This document shows, in pieces, positions 43,385 to 50,854 of a stretch of DNA of 64,000 nucleotides. Source of the stretch: Pseudomonas putida (lineage in GTDB: Bacteria; Pseudomonadota; Gammaproteobacteria; Pseudomonadales; Pseudomonadaceae); assembly GCF_025905425.1 (NCBI RefSeq), contig NZ_CP109603.1:248001-312000 (forward strand), read 5' to 3'. Below the pieces are notes generated by a model. The model saw only the letters and a list, made by a program, of their open reading frames with translations. It did no database searches and was not told the DNA's origin. The position numbers were made by a program, and so were the translations under genes. Numbering within the stretch: the first letter of the stretch is position 1; each line of letters starts with the position of its first letter.

Positions 43385-43711
43385 TTAGCTGATGCGGTGA
43401 GCATTGGTGCGGTCGAAGCCGTCTTCGGCGAAGCGCTGGCCGCCGGTACGGTCGAAGCCATCTTCAGCGAAGCGTTGCGCGCCGGTGCGGTCGTAGCCAT
43501 CTTCGGCAAAGCGCTGGGCGCCAGTGCGGTCGTAGCCGTCTTCAGCGAAGCGCTGGCCGCCTGTGCGGTCAAAACCATCTTCAGCGTACGCGGCCGATTG
43601 GCTCTGCACGGCTGCGAAGGTGTGGGCGTTGGTACGGTCGAAGCCGTCTTCGGCGAAGGCGCCAGTCGCGATAACCGAGAGGGCCAGGGTGAGGATCAGT
43701 TTGTTTTTCAT
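43385..43711 (-). CDS. Secreted 13-residue-repeat protein
   Basis: The 108-residue protein has a signal peptide (1-20, ending TGAFA before EDG) and six copies of EDG[FY]DRT. Five copies form a tandem array of 13-residue units (39-bp DNA repeats) from 43585 down to 43388. Units read A-EDGFDRT-GGQRF or EDGYDRT-GAQRF. The order is mirror-symmetric: NAH, GGQ, GAQ, GAQ, GGQ, NAH, with F,F,Y,Y,F,F. The Asp/Glu-rich repeats suggest a periplasmic or secreted metal-binding or sticky peptide. I recall similar repeat proteins in Pseudomonas of unsettled function. Confidence 0.7.
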   Translation of the reverse strand: MKNKLILTLALSVIATGAFAEDGFDRTNAHTFAAVQSQSAAYAEDGFDRTGGQRFAEDGYDRTGAQRFAEDGYDRTGAQRFAEDGFDRTGGQRFAEDGFDRTNAHRIS

Positions 43712-43966
43712 GGTCGTTGCTCCAGGGGTTGCGAGAGGTTGTTTGCTTCTATGGGTTTAATCCTACGCCGATAAAATTGATAAAAAAGCGCAAAAAATAG
43801 CGTCTAAATATCTATTTAATCGATGCATGTGCCCGCGAGAACGGTGAATCAGCCAATGGACTGACGGGCATCTAGCAGGGTATGGATCAGCGTTTCGCCA
43901 GCCATTGCAGGATGACGACGTCGAATTAATGGGGCGTTAAGAACGAAAATCAGTCTGTAGGCAGTA
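43712..43966. other. AT-rich intergenic region
   Basis: This 255-base stretch between the repeat-protein gene and the leader ORF is AT-rich (for example aaaaaagcgcaaaaaatagc and aaatatctatttaatcgatg). It must hold both divergent promoters. No operator or riboswitch was recognised. Confidence 0.4.
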
Positions 43967-44059
43967 ATGAACGCTTTTTTCATACGCCATAAACCGATTT
44001 TTCAGGCTTTGCTCAGCACCATCGCCGCACTCAAAACCGGAGCGGCAAACAATGAATAA
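43967..44059 (+). CDS. Possible 30-residue leader ORF coupled to the DUF347 gene
   Basis: An ATG frame encoding MNAFFIRHKPIFQALLSTIA and ten more residues ends TAA, overlapping the DUF347 start by 8 bases (aatgaataa). It has AGG 6 bases upstream. It could be a translational-coupling leader, or chance. Confidence 0.3.
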   Translation: MNAFFIRHKPIFQALLSTIAALKTGAANNE

Positions 44060-44804
44060 ACTTCCGCAAATCACCCTGGCCTTCTGGGTCATGAAGATCT
44101 GCGCAACCACGTTAGGTGAAACGGCGGGCGACTTGCTGTCGATGACCCTGAATATTGGCTACGCGTTGAGCTCGCTGATGTTGATCAGCGTGTTTCTGCT
44201 GACCTTGCTTGGCCAGCTCTACTCACGGCGCTACCACCCGATGCTCTACTGGTTGGTGATCCTCTCCACCAGCACGGCGGGCACCACCATGTCCGACTTC
44301 ATGGACCGCACGCTTGGCTTGGGCTACGCCGCGGGTTCGTCGATTTTGATCGGCATCTTGCTGCTGACCTTCCTGGTGTGGCGCCTGAGTGGAAACCCAT
44401 TGGACGTCACCCGCATCAAGAACCGCGCGGGTGAGTTGTTCTACTGGGTGGCGATTCTGTTCTCCAACACCTTGGGGACCGCCCTGGGCGATTACCTGGC
44501 GGATGATTCGGGGCTCGGCTTCGCCGGTGGTGCACTGCTGGTCGGCAGTGCCATCGCGCTGGTGGTCGTGGCCCGTTACTGGACACGCATCCCAGGCGTG
44601 GTGCTGTTCTGGGTCGCGTTCGTCTTGACCCGCCCGTTCGGCGCCACCCTGGGCGACTTCCTGACCAAGCCCCACGAGAAGGGCGGGCTGGATTTCGGCA
44701 CGGTCGGTTCATCGGCAGTGCTGGCAGGGGTGTTGCTGGTACTGGTGCTGATGGCGACCTATTACCAGCGGCGTGAGCCGCGTCAGGTGCTGGAGATGTC
44801 CTGA
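44052..44804 (+). CDS. DUF347-repeat membrane protein
   Basis: The 250-residue inner-membrane protein has four internal repeats, each a pair of membrane segments with a GxxxGD or SD-type motif: TTLGETAGDLLS, GTTMSDFMDR, GTALGDYLAD and GATLGDFLTK. This is the DUF347/COG4705 family. GGAG lies 6 to 9 bases upstream of the ATG. Its 3' end overlaps the convergent fic gene by 22 bases. Transport function is possible but unproven. Confidence 0.8.
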   Translation: MNKLPQITLAFWVMKICATTLGETAGDLLSMTLNIGYALSSLMLISVFLLTLLGQLYSRRYHPMLYWLVILSTSTAGTTMSDFMDRTLGLGYAAGSSILIGILLLTFLVWRLSGNPLDVTRIKNRAGELFYWVAILFSNTLGTALGDYLADDSGLGFAGGALLVGSAIALVVVARYWTRIPGVVLFWVAFVLTRPFGATLGDFLTKPHEKGGLDFGTVGSSAVLAGVLLVLVLMATYYQRREPRQVLEMS

Positions 44805-45922
44805 GTATTGACTCGATAACGTGTACTGCGGCCTCCACCTGGCAGGCGGGCCAGGCACGCCTTGTCGAGCAGGTCGGTGAGGTGGCGGGTTGCAGTGGCC
44901 TTGGAGACTTTCGCAACGGCCTGGTACTGCGCGGCACTGATGCCTTCTTCGAATCCGCGTGGGCCCCCGTCGAGCAGTCGGTTGAGCACCTTGACCTGCT
45001 CGGGTAACAGGCCGTCTGCCCGATGCACATGCCAGAACCTGGCTTTGGTGAGTATGCGGTCGATATTCACCAACGCCTGTTCGAGGCTGCGTAGCAGGGT
45101 TTCGAGGAACCACATCAGCCACCGGGTGATATCAAGGCCGTCTTTCTGGCTGCTCTCCAGTATCTGGTAATAGCCTGCCCGGTCGTCGAGGATGCTGGCA
45201 GACATGGCATAGAAACGGATTGCCTGCTGTTCGGCCTGGGCCAACGCTAAGTCGGTAATGGCACGGGTCAGGCGGCCATTGCCGTCGTCGAAAGGGTGCA
45301 GCGTGACGAACCAGAAGTGCGCGATACCTGCACGCAATAGCGGGTCCAGATGGGGTGCGTGACGGCTACTGGCAAACCAGTCGAGAAAAACGCTGACCTG
45401 GTCTTTCAGGCCGTCACGGGGCGGTGCCTGGAAATGCACCGTTGGCTTGTCGAGGCGACCGGAGATCACCTGCATGGTTGTCTCGTCACGCAGCTGGCCC
45501 ACTAGTACCGCTTTGCTAAGGCCTTCCTCCGCCGTAGGAAACAACCAGTGATGCCAGGTAAACAGGCGCTGCAAGGTCAGTGGCTGGTCGTACTTCTGTG
45601 TCGCATCCAGCATCAGCTCCGCGAGCCCTTCGCTACGGGCGTTGGTCGGGCCTTGTTCCTGGACGCCCAGCCGCCGTGCGAGGGAGGAGCGCACCGAACC
45701 CACGTTCAACTGTTCACCCTCGATCGCCGATGAGGTGACTATGTTCTGCAGCAGCGTATCGAGGACATTCTGGCATTCGCTGAGCTCATCGACGCCCCCG
45801 ATCTTGCCCAGCAAGCGTCCTTGGGTTTCGACACAACTGCGGAGCAAGGGTGCGAGAGCGTCGCTTTGCCATTGAAAATGGGGCCAGTCGGATTGCTGCC
45901 AGATCCACAACGTGCTGTTCAT
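44783..45922 (-). CDS. Fic-domain protein (AMPylase type) with N-terminal inhibitory motif
   Basis: The 379-residue protein has the complete Fic motif HPFDDGNGRLTR (residues 209-220), which transfers AMP or similar groups to proteins. The N-terminal inhibitory helix has S64-S-A-I-E68-G, the class II (S/T)xxxE(G/N) motif that autoinhibits the enzyme. A Fic-N/DUF4172-like N-terminal part and a C-terminal winged-helix DNA-binding-like region (KVSKATATRHLTDLLDKACL) are present, so it could bind its own promoter. Six regularly spaced operator half-sites lie immediately upstream. No separate antitoxin is adjacent. Confidence 0.87.
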   Translation of the reverse strand: MNSTLWIWQQSDWPHFQWQSDALAPLLRSCVETQGRLLGKIGGVDELSECQNVLDTLLQNIVTSSAIEGEQLNVGSVRSSLARRLGVQEQGPTNARSEGLAELMLDATQKYDQPLTLQRLFTWHHWLFPTAEEGLSKAVLVGQLRDETTMQVISGRLDKPTVHFQAPPRDGLKDQVSVFLDWFASSRHAPHLDPLLRAGIAHFWFVTLHPFDDGNGRLTRAITDLALAQAEQQAIRFYAMSASILDDRAGYYQILESSQKDGLDITRWLMWFLETLLRSLEQALVNIDRILTKARFWHVHRADGLLPEQVKVLNRLLDGGPRGFEEGISAAQYQAVAKVSKATATRHLTDLLDKACLARLPGGGRSTRYRVNTQDISST

Positions 45923-45941
45923 GATGGTTTCACCCTGCCCG

Positions 45942-46038
45942 TGAGCCGAATGAGCAGCTTATTCGGCTCACTGGATGAGCCGAATAATACTGCTATTCGG
46001 CTCATTATGTGAGCCGAATAACGCAGCTAATCGGCTCA
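45942..46038 (-). promoter_or_regulatory. Six-half-site operator array upstream of fic
   Basis: Half-sites tgagccgaat and attcggctca alternate at 45942, 45961, 45976, 45995, 46010 and 46029, with start-to-start spacings 19, 15, 19, 15, 19. Five are exact and the sixth (aatcggctca) has one change. They form a 34-bp period with three dyads with 9-base spacers, or alternatively two dyads with 5-base spacers flanked by half-sites. The first begins 20 bases before the fic start codon. Confidence 0.85.
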
Positions 46039-46056
46039 TTCACCGTGAACGCGACA

Positions 46057-46092
46057 AAAAAGGGGCGCCCGTACAACGGAGCGCCCCTTTTT
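46057..46092. terminator. Rho-independent terminator after the permease
   Basis: A 12-bp stem (aaaaaggggcgc with gcgccccttttt) has a 12-base loop. It ends 20 bases after the permease stop and separates it from the fic promoter region. Confidence 0.88.
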
Positions 46093-46111
46093 AATAACCA
46101 CCGAATCCGTA

Positions 46112-47431
46112 TCAGTCAGTGGTGATCCGCGAGTGCTGCTTGGTGTCTTTCATGGTCGCATACACCAGCAGCGAGCAGGCGATGCAGCCGGTGACGTACC
46201 AGTAGAAGCCGGTTTCCATGCCGTTGCTCTTGAACCACAGGGCCACGTATTCGGCGGTGCCGCCGAAGATCGACACGGTCAGGGCGTACGGCAGGCCAAC
46301 ACCCAGGGCGCGGATCTCGGTCGGGAACAGCTCGGCTTTGACCACTGCGTTGATCGAGGTGTAGCCGCTGACGATGATCAGCGCCGCCATGATCAGGAAG
46401 AACGCGCCCCACCAGGTTTGCACAGTGTGCAGGGTGCTGAGGATCGGCACGGTGAACAGCGTGCCGAGCACGCCGAAGGCGATCAGGATCGGGCGCCGGC
46501 CGATCTTGTCGGACAGGCCGCCGATCACCGGTTGCAGGCACATGAACAGGAACAGCGTGGCGGCCGAGATGGTGGTCGAGTCGCTGATGCTCATGCCCAC
46601 GGTGTTGACCAGGTACTTCTGCATGTAGGTGGTGTAGGTATAGAAGGCCAGGGTGCCGCCCATGGTCAGGCCGACCACGGTCATCAGCTCCTTGGGATGA
46701 CGCATCAGGGTGCGCATCAGGCTTTCCTTGGACTTCTCTTTCTTGGTGAAGGAGGCGGTCTCTTCCATGCCGCGACGCAGGTACAGCGCCACCACCGCGC
46801 ACAGCGCGCCGATCACGAAGGGAACACGCCAGCCCCAGGCATACAGCTGCTCGGTGGTGAGCGTCTGTTGCAGGATGATCAGTACCGCCAGGGCGATGAG
46901 CTGGCCAGAGATCAGCGTCACGTACTGGAAACTGGAGAAGAAACCACGGCGCTCCTTGCTGGCCATCTCACTGAGGTAGGTGGCCGAGGTGCCGTACTCA
47001 CCGCCCACCGACAGGCCCTGCAGCAGGCGTGCGAAGACCAGCAGGATCGGGGCGGCGACGCCGATGGTTTCGTAGCCGGGCGTCAGGGCGATGAGCAGCG
47101 AGCCCCCGCACATCAGCAGAACCGAGGCCATCAGCGCGGCTTTGCGGCCTTTGCGGTCGGCATACAGGCCCATCAGCCAGCCACCGATCGGGCGCATGAG
47201 GAAGCCCACGGCAAAGATCGCAGCGGTATTGAGCAGTTGTGCGGTGGTGTCGCCAGCGGGGAAGAAGGCTTTGGCGAAGTACAGCGAGAATGCGGCGTAG
47301 ACGTACCAGTCGTACCATTCGACCATGTTGCCGATGGACCCGCTGAAGATCGACTTCAGGCGGCTGGCGGTGGTTTTTTCGGCGGCCGGCGCGATGGCCG
47401 CCCCGGTTGGCAGGGAGGTGGCGTTATCCAT
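46112..47431 (-). CDS. kgtP: Alpha-ketoglutarate permease (KgtP-like MFS)
   Basis: The 439-residue proton symporter is of the metabolite:H+ symporter family, with GNMVEWYDWYVYAAFSLYFAK in TM1 and LMGLYADRKGRKAALM in the loop. It closely resembles KgtP-type alpha-ketoglutarate transporters and PcaT. The start at 47431 (MDNATSLPTGAA) has AAGG about 8 bases upstream; an upstream extension runs into a REP and was rejected. A sigma-54-type promoter and inverted-repeat sites lie upstream, and an NtrC-type two-component pair follows. This fits MifS/MifR-type control of alpha-ketoglutarate uptake known in P. aeruginosa. Confidence 0.87.
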   Translation of the reverse strand: MDNATSLPTGAAIAPAAEKTTASRLKSIFSGSIGNMVEWYDWYVYAAFSLYFAKAFFPAGDTTAQLLNTAAIFAVGFLMRPIGGWLMGLYADRKGRKAALMASVLLMCGGSLLIALTPGYETIGVAAPILLVFARLLQGLSVGGEYGTSATYLSEMASKERRGFFSSFQYVTLISGQLIALAVLIILQQTLTTEQLYAWGWRVPFVIGALCAVVALYLRRGMEETASFTKKEKSKESLMRTLMRHPKELMTVVGLTMGGTLAFYTYTTYMQKYLVNTVGMSISDSTTISAATLFLFMCLQPVIGGLSDKIGRRPILIAFGVLGTLFTVPILSTLHTVQTWWGAFFLIMAALIIVSGYTSINAVVKAELFPTEIRALGVGLPYALTVSIFGGTAEYVALWFKSNGMETGFYWYVTGCIACSLLVYATMKDTKQHSRITTD

Positions 47432-47490
47432 CAGGGATACCTTCTCGTTGTTTTTGTGGAGCGCGCCTGAGCGCTGCTTGCCACAGTGAT

Positions 47491-47506
47491 TGCAGAAGGT
47501 GTGCCA
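47491..47506 (-). promoter_or_regulatory. Sigma-54 (RpoN) promoter of the permease gene
   Basis: The minus strand reads tggcacaccttctgca: TGGCAC, 5 bases, CTGCA, one mismatch from TGGCAC-N5-TTGCA. It is 60 bases before the permease start. Confidence 0.75.
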
Positions 47507-47545
47507 AATGGGTGCGGGGTGATTCATTTGGGGGCGCGGCGCCCC

Positions 47546-47623
47546 CCTTCGCGGGCAAGCCCGCTCCCACCGAGCCCTCATGTTCAATGGGTTTGGTGGG
47601 AGCGGGCTTGCCCCGCGAAGGGC
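47546..47623. repeat. Paired REP (BIME)
   Basis: Inverted arms cccttcgcgggcaagcccgc and its near complement lie between the sigma-54 promoter and the presumed activator sites. Confidence 0.85.
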
Positions 47624-47660
47624 TGCAAGGCAGCCCATTGCAGGTACAGCCGAGGCATCA

Positions 47661-47712
47661 GTGATCAGCGGATTTCCGCTTATCACGCTCTGGTAGTAAG
47701 CAGAAATTCGCC
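47661..47712. promoter_or_regulatory. Candidate activator (UAS) sites for the response regulator
   Basis: An interrupted palindrome gtgatcagcgg-attt-ccgcttatcac (47661-47686) contains agcggatttccgctt. A related copy aagcagaaattcgcc (47698-47712) follows on the opposite strand. They are about 160 to 200 bases upstream of the sigma-54 promoter, the usual distance for NtrC-type enhancer sites. Confidence 0.5.
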
Positions 47713-49040
47713 TATTGCAGGTAGTCCTCCCGCACCAACCCATGCCGCTGCATCTTTTCGTTCAGCGTACGCCGCGGCAGCTGCAATGCTTCCATCACTC
47801 CCTTGATCTCCCCTTTGCACTGACGCAACGCCACCCGCAAACACTGCGCTTCAAACGCCTCCATCTGCTCGCCCAGCGACTGGCCGGCCGGCGCTGCTTC
47901 AATGTTCGGCGAGCCTAGCCCCAGGGCGTGCCGCTCGGCCGCGTTGGCCAACTCGCGCACGTTGCCCGGCCAGTCGTGGGAAAGCAGCTGCGCCAACTGG
48001 CTGCCACTGAGCGCCGGCGCTGTCCTGCCCAGTTTTTCAGCTGCAGCACGGGCAAAGTGCTCGAACAGCAAGGGAATATCCTCACGTCGCTCACGCAAGG
48101 GTGCCAGCCGCAGCTCGGCTACGTTCAAGCGATAGGCCAGGTCTTCCCGAAAGCGCCCGGCCCGGGCTTCTTCCAGCAGGTCCGGTTTGGTCGCGGCGAT
48201 GATGCGCAAATCGACGCTGATGCTCTGGTTGGCCCCCAACCGTTCGAGCTTCTGCTCCTGGATCACCCGCAGCAGTTTTGCCTGCTGGGCCAGCGGCATG
48301 CTCTCGATCTCGTCGAGAAACACCGTGCCACCGTTGGCATACTCAAGCTTGCCGATCCGCTTGCCTTGGGCGCCGGTAAAGGCACCGCTCTCATGGCCGA
48401 ACAGCTCGGCCTCGAACAGTGACTCGGGGATCGCCGCGCAGTTGAGGGCCACGAAGGGTTTGCCCGCACGCGGGCCGAAGTCGTGCAGGCAGCGGGCCAC
48501 GCGCTCCTTGCCACTGCCGGTTTCACCACGAATCAGCACATTGACCGGCAGCCCGGCCAGGTCCAGCACCTGCCGGCGCAGTTGCTGCAAGCCTTGGGAC
48601 ATGCCTAGCAGCATGTCTTCGAGGCGCGACTTGAGGTCGGCCTGTTCGTGCAGCCGGCGGTTCTCCAGCACCAGTTGACGCTTTTCCAGGGCGCGGCGCA
48701 GGCTGCCCAGCAGATGCTGCGGGGTGAAGGGTTTTTCGAGGAAGTCGTAGGCGCCGTTGCGCATGGCATCTACCGCCATCGGTACGTCGCCGTGCCCGGT
48801 CAGCAGAATCACCGGCAGGTCGGGGTCGTCCTTTTGCAGGCGTTCGAGCAGTTGCAGGCCATCCATGCCCGGCATGCGCACATCGCTGATGATCACGCCC
48901 GCAAAGTGCTCTGGCAGCTGCGCCAGGCAATCCTCGGCGCGGGCGAACAGTTGCACGCTGAAGCCAGACAGGCTCAGCCATTGCTCGACCGCGCTACGGA
49001 TACTGGCTTCATCATCGACGACGATCACTGAATTCAACAT
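47712..49040 (-). CDS. dctD: NtrC-family sigma-54 response regulator (DctD/MifR-like)
   Basis: The 442-residue regulator has a receiver domain with phosphoacceptor D53. An AAA+ domain carries Walker A GETGSGKE (172-179) and the sigma-54-contacting GAFTGA loop (219-224). A C-terminal Fis-type helix-turn-helix ends the protein. It activates RpoN promoters. Its start overlaps the sensor stop by 7 bases, so the pair is co-expressed. Sequence resembles DctD; its location beside an alpha-ketoglutarate permease favours a MifR-like role. Confidence 0.88.
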   Translation of the reverse strand: MLNSVIVVDDEASIRSAVEQWLSLSGFSVQLFARAEDCLAQLPEHFAGVIISDVRMPGMDGLQLLERLQKDDPDLPVILLTGHGDVPMAVDAMRNGAYDFLEKPFTPQHLLGSLRRALEKRQLVLENRRLHEQADLKSRLEDMLLGMSQGLQQLRRQVLDLAGLPVNVLIRGETGSGKERVARCLHDFGPRAGKPFVALNCAAIPESLFEAELFGHESGAFTGAQGKRIGKLEYANGGTVFLDEIESMPLAQQAKLLRVIQEQKLERLGANQSISVDLRIIAATKPDLLEEARAGRFREDLAYRLNVAELRLAPLRERREDIPLLFEHFARAAAEKLGRTAPALSGSQLAQLLSHDWPGNVRELANAAERHALGLGSPNIEAAPAGQSLGEQMEAFEAQCLRVALRQCKGEIKGVMEALQLPRRTLNEKMQRHGLVREDYLQ

Positions 49041-50791
49041 ACAGGCTCCAGGTCGCGGGGCAGGGTAAGGCTCAGGCGTGCGCCGCCGGCCAGGTTCTCG
49101 GCCTGCAGTTGGCCACCGGCCTCATGGACGATGCCATAGGAAATGGCCAGGCCCAGGCCTAGCCCTTCACCCACGGGTTTGGTGGTGAAGAACGGGTCGA
49201 AGACCTTGGCCAGGTGTGCCTCGCAAATACCGCCCCCCGAATCGAGCACGCTCAGGCGCCACTGTTCGTTATCCCGCTCGATGCGGATTTCCAGGCGCTT
49301 GTAGCGCTTGTCGGCCATGGCGTCGAGGGCATTGCGCAGCAGGTTGATCAGCACTTGCTCCAGGCGGATCGCATCACCGCGTACCCAGGCCGGGCGCGCC
49401 AGGTACAACGCCACCTCGACACCTTCGCTGCGGATGCGCGTATCGAGCAGGTGCAGGGCCTGGTCGACCACGCCGGCCAAGTCCAGGCGCTCGCGCAGCC
49501 CGACCGGGCTGTTACGGGCGAAGGTCTTGAGGTGGCTGGTGAGCGCGGCCATGCGCGTGAGCATCTGCTCCAGTGGCTCCAGGGCCTTGCGGGCTTCGTC
49601 GTAGCGGCCATGGTCGAGCAGCAGGCGCAGGGTTTCCAGCTGCATGCGCTGAGTGGTCAGCGGCTGGTTGATCTCGTGGGCCATGGCCGCGGACATTTGC
49701 CCGAGGGCGGCCAGCTTGGCCGATTGCACCAGGCCTTCCTGTGCGGTGCGCAGCTCACGGGTGCGTTCCTCGACCTGGCGCTTGAGCGCTTCGCGGCTGC
49801 GCTGGCGCAAGCGCGCCAGGCGCAGCCGTTGGCTGACGAACAGCGCCGCGAAGACCAGGCTCAGCCACACGGCGGCAGCGCCGAGGGCTGCGGCGCGGCT
49901 GTCGGCGGTGACCTGGGGTTTGCGCAGCAGGTGCAAGGTCCAGTCCTCACCTTGCAGTGGCAGGCTTTCCCACAGGTATTCGGCGACGCCCTCCGGGCCT
50001 TGCACGCGGGTCAGGTGGCTGTTGTCGGCAAAGCGGGTCAGTACCTGATGCTGCAGGGGCACCAGGGGTTGTTTGTCGTATTGGCGGGTTTCGGCCAGTT
50101 CTGCACGGTCAGGGCCGCTGAGCGGCTTTAGCTCGCGGTAGCGCCAACCGTCCTGGTTGGCGATGAAGGTGATGCCACGGGCATCGCTGACCAGCAAGAT
50201 ATCGCTGCCCTGGCGCCATTCACGTTCCAGCTCCGGAAACTCAAGCTTGACCACCATGGCGCCGAGGAAGCGGCCATGCTCATCACTCACTGCGCTGGCC
50301 AGGAAGTAGCCCGGCACGCCACTGGTCACACCCACCGCGTAGAAGCGGCCACTGCCCTGGCTGCGGGTCTGCTTGAAATAGGGGCGAAAACCATAGTTGG
50401 AGCCCACGTAGCTGCTCGGCAGCCGCCAGTTGCTGGCCGCGATGGCCAGCCCGGTGCGGTCGAGCAGTTCGAGGGTGGACGAATTGGCGGCACCGTTGAT
50501 GCGTTCGAGCTTGCGGTTCAAAGCGTCCTGTACCGGCTCGCTGACCGGGCCGCGCAAGGCTTCGATCAGTTCAGGGTCGAGCGCCAGCACGGCAGGTAGC
50601 GCGCGGTAGCGTTCGATCAGGGTATGCAATGCGTTGGCATACAAGCCCAGCTGCTGGCTGGCACGCTGGGCGTCGTCTTCCATGGCCTGGCGCTTGGCCT
50701 GGTGCATGGCCCAGCCCGCGCTGAGGGCGGTGCCAAGCAAGATGAACAAGATCATCAGCCCCAGACGCAGGGCGCGAAAGGAAAACGGCAT
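49034..50791 (-). CDS. dctB: DctB/MifS-like sensor histidine kinase
   Basis: The 585-residue membrane kinase has TM1 (about 8-28), a periplasmic double-PAS/Cache-type sensor domain and TM2 (about 296-316). A coiled coil follows, then the dimerisation-His box [20 protein letters not shown] and an HATPase domain with [46 protein letters not shown]. It should sense C4/C5-dicarboxylates and phosphorylate the adjacent regulator. First gene of the pair. Confidence 0.88.
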   Translation of the reverse strand: MPFSFRALRLGLMILFILLGTALSAGWAMHQAKRQAMEDDAQRASQQLGLYANALHTLIERYRALPAVLALDPELIEALRGPVSEPVQDALNRKLERINGAANSSTLELLDRTGLAIAASNWRLPSSYVGSNYGFRPYFKQTRSQGSGRFYAVGVTSGVPGYFLASAVSDEHGRFLGAMVVKLEFPELEREWRQGSDILLVSDARGITFIANQDGWRYRELKPLSGPDRAELAETRQYDKQPLVPLQHQVLTRFADNSHLTRVQGPEGVAEYLWESLPLQGEDWTLHLLRKPQVTADSRAAALGAAAVWLSLVFAALFVSQRLRLARLRQRSREALKRQVEERTRELRTAQEGLVQSAKLAALGQMSAAMAHEINQPLTTQRMQLETLRLLLDHGRYDEARKALEPLEQMLTRMAALTSHLKTFARNSPVGLRERLDLAGVVDQALHLLDTRIRSEGVEVALYLARPAWVRGDAIRLEQVLINLLRNALDAMADKRYKRLEIRIERDNEQWRLSVLDSGGGICEAHLAKVFDPFFTTKPVGEGLGLGLAISYGIVHEAGGQLQAENLAGGARLSLTLPRDLEPVC

Positions 50792-50816
50792 GGGGCGGAT
50801 CCGAAAGAGGGAGAAT

Positions 50817-50842
50817 CAGTACCGGCGATAAGGCCGGTACTG
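50817..50842 (-). terminator. Probable terminator of bglX
   Basis: Stem cagtaccgg/ccggtactg with an 8-base loop, followed on the minus strand by a pyrimidine-rich attctccctcttt. It lies 13 bases after the bglX stop. Confidence 0.6.
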
Positions 50843-50854
50843 GCGTTCAACTGC

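Noticed and set aside
43712..44051. Manganese riboswitch (yybP-ykoY) before the DUF347 gene
   Set aside because: The conserved yybP-ykoY loops could not be found in this AT-rich leader.
45942..46038. Possible CRISPR array in the fic promoter
   Set aside because: Only six 10-base half-sites of alternating orientation with 5- or 9-base gaps; no 28-37 base repeats or long spacers and no cas genes.
18609..47623. REP copies as a possible insertion element or CRISPR
   Set aside because: They are short, intergenic, palindromic pairs at separate gene borders, the known P. putida REP pattern, and no REP-associated transposase is in the window.
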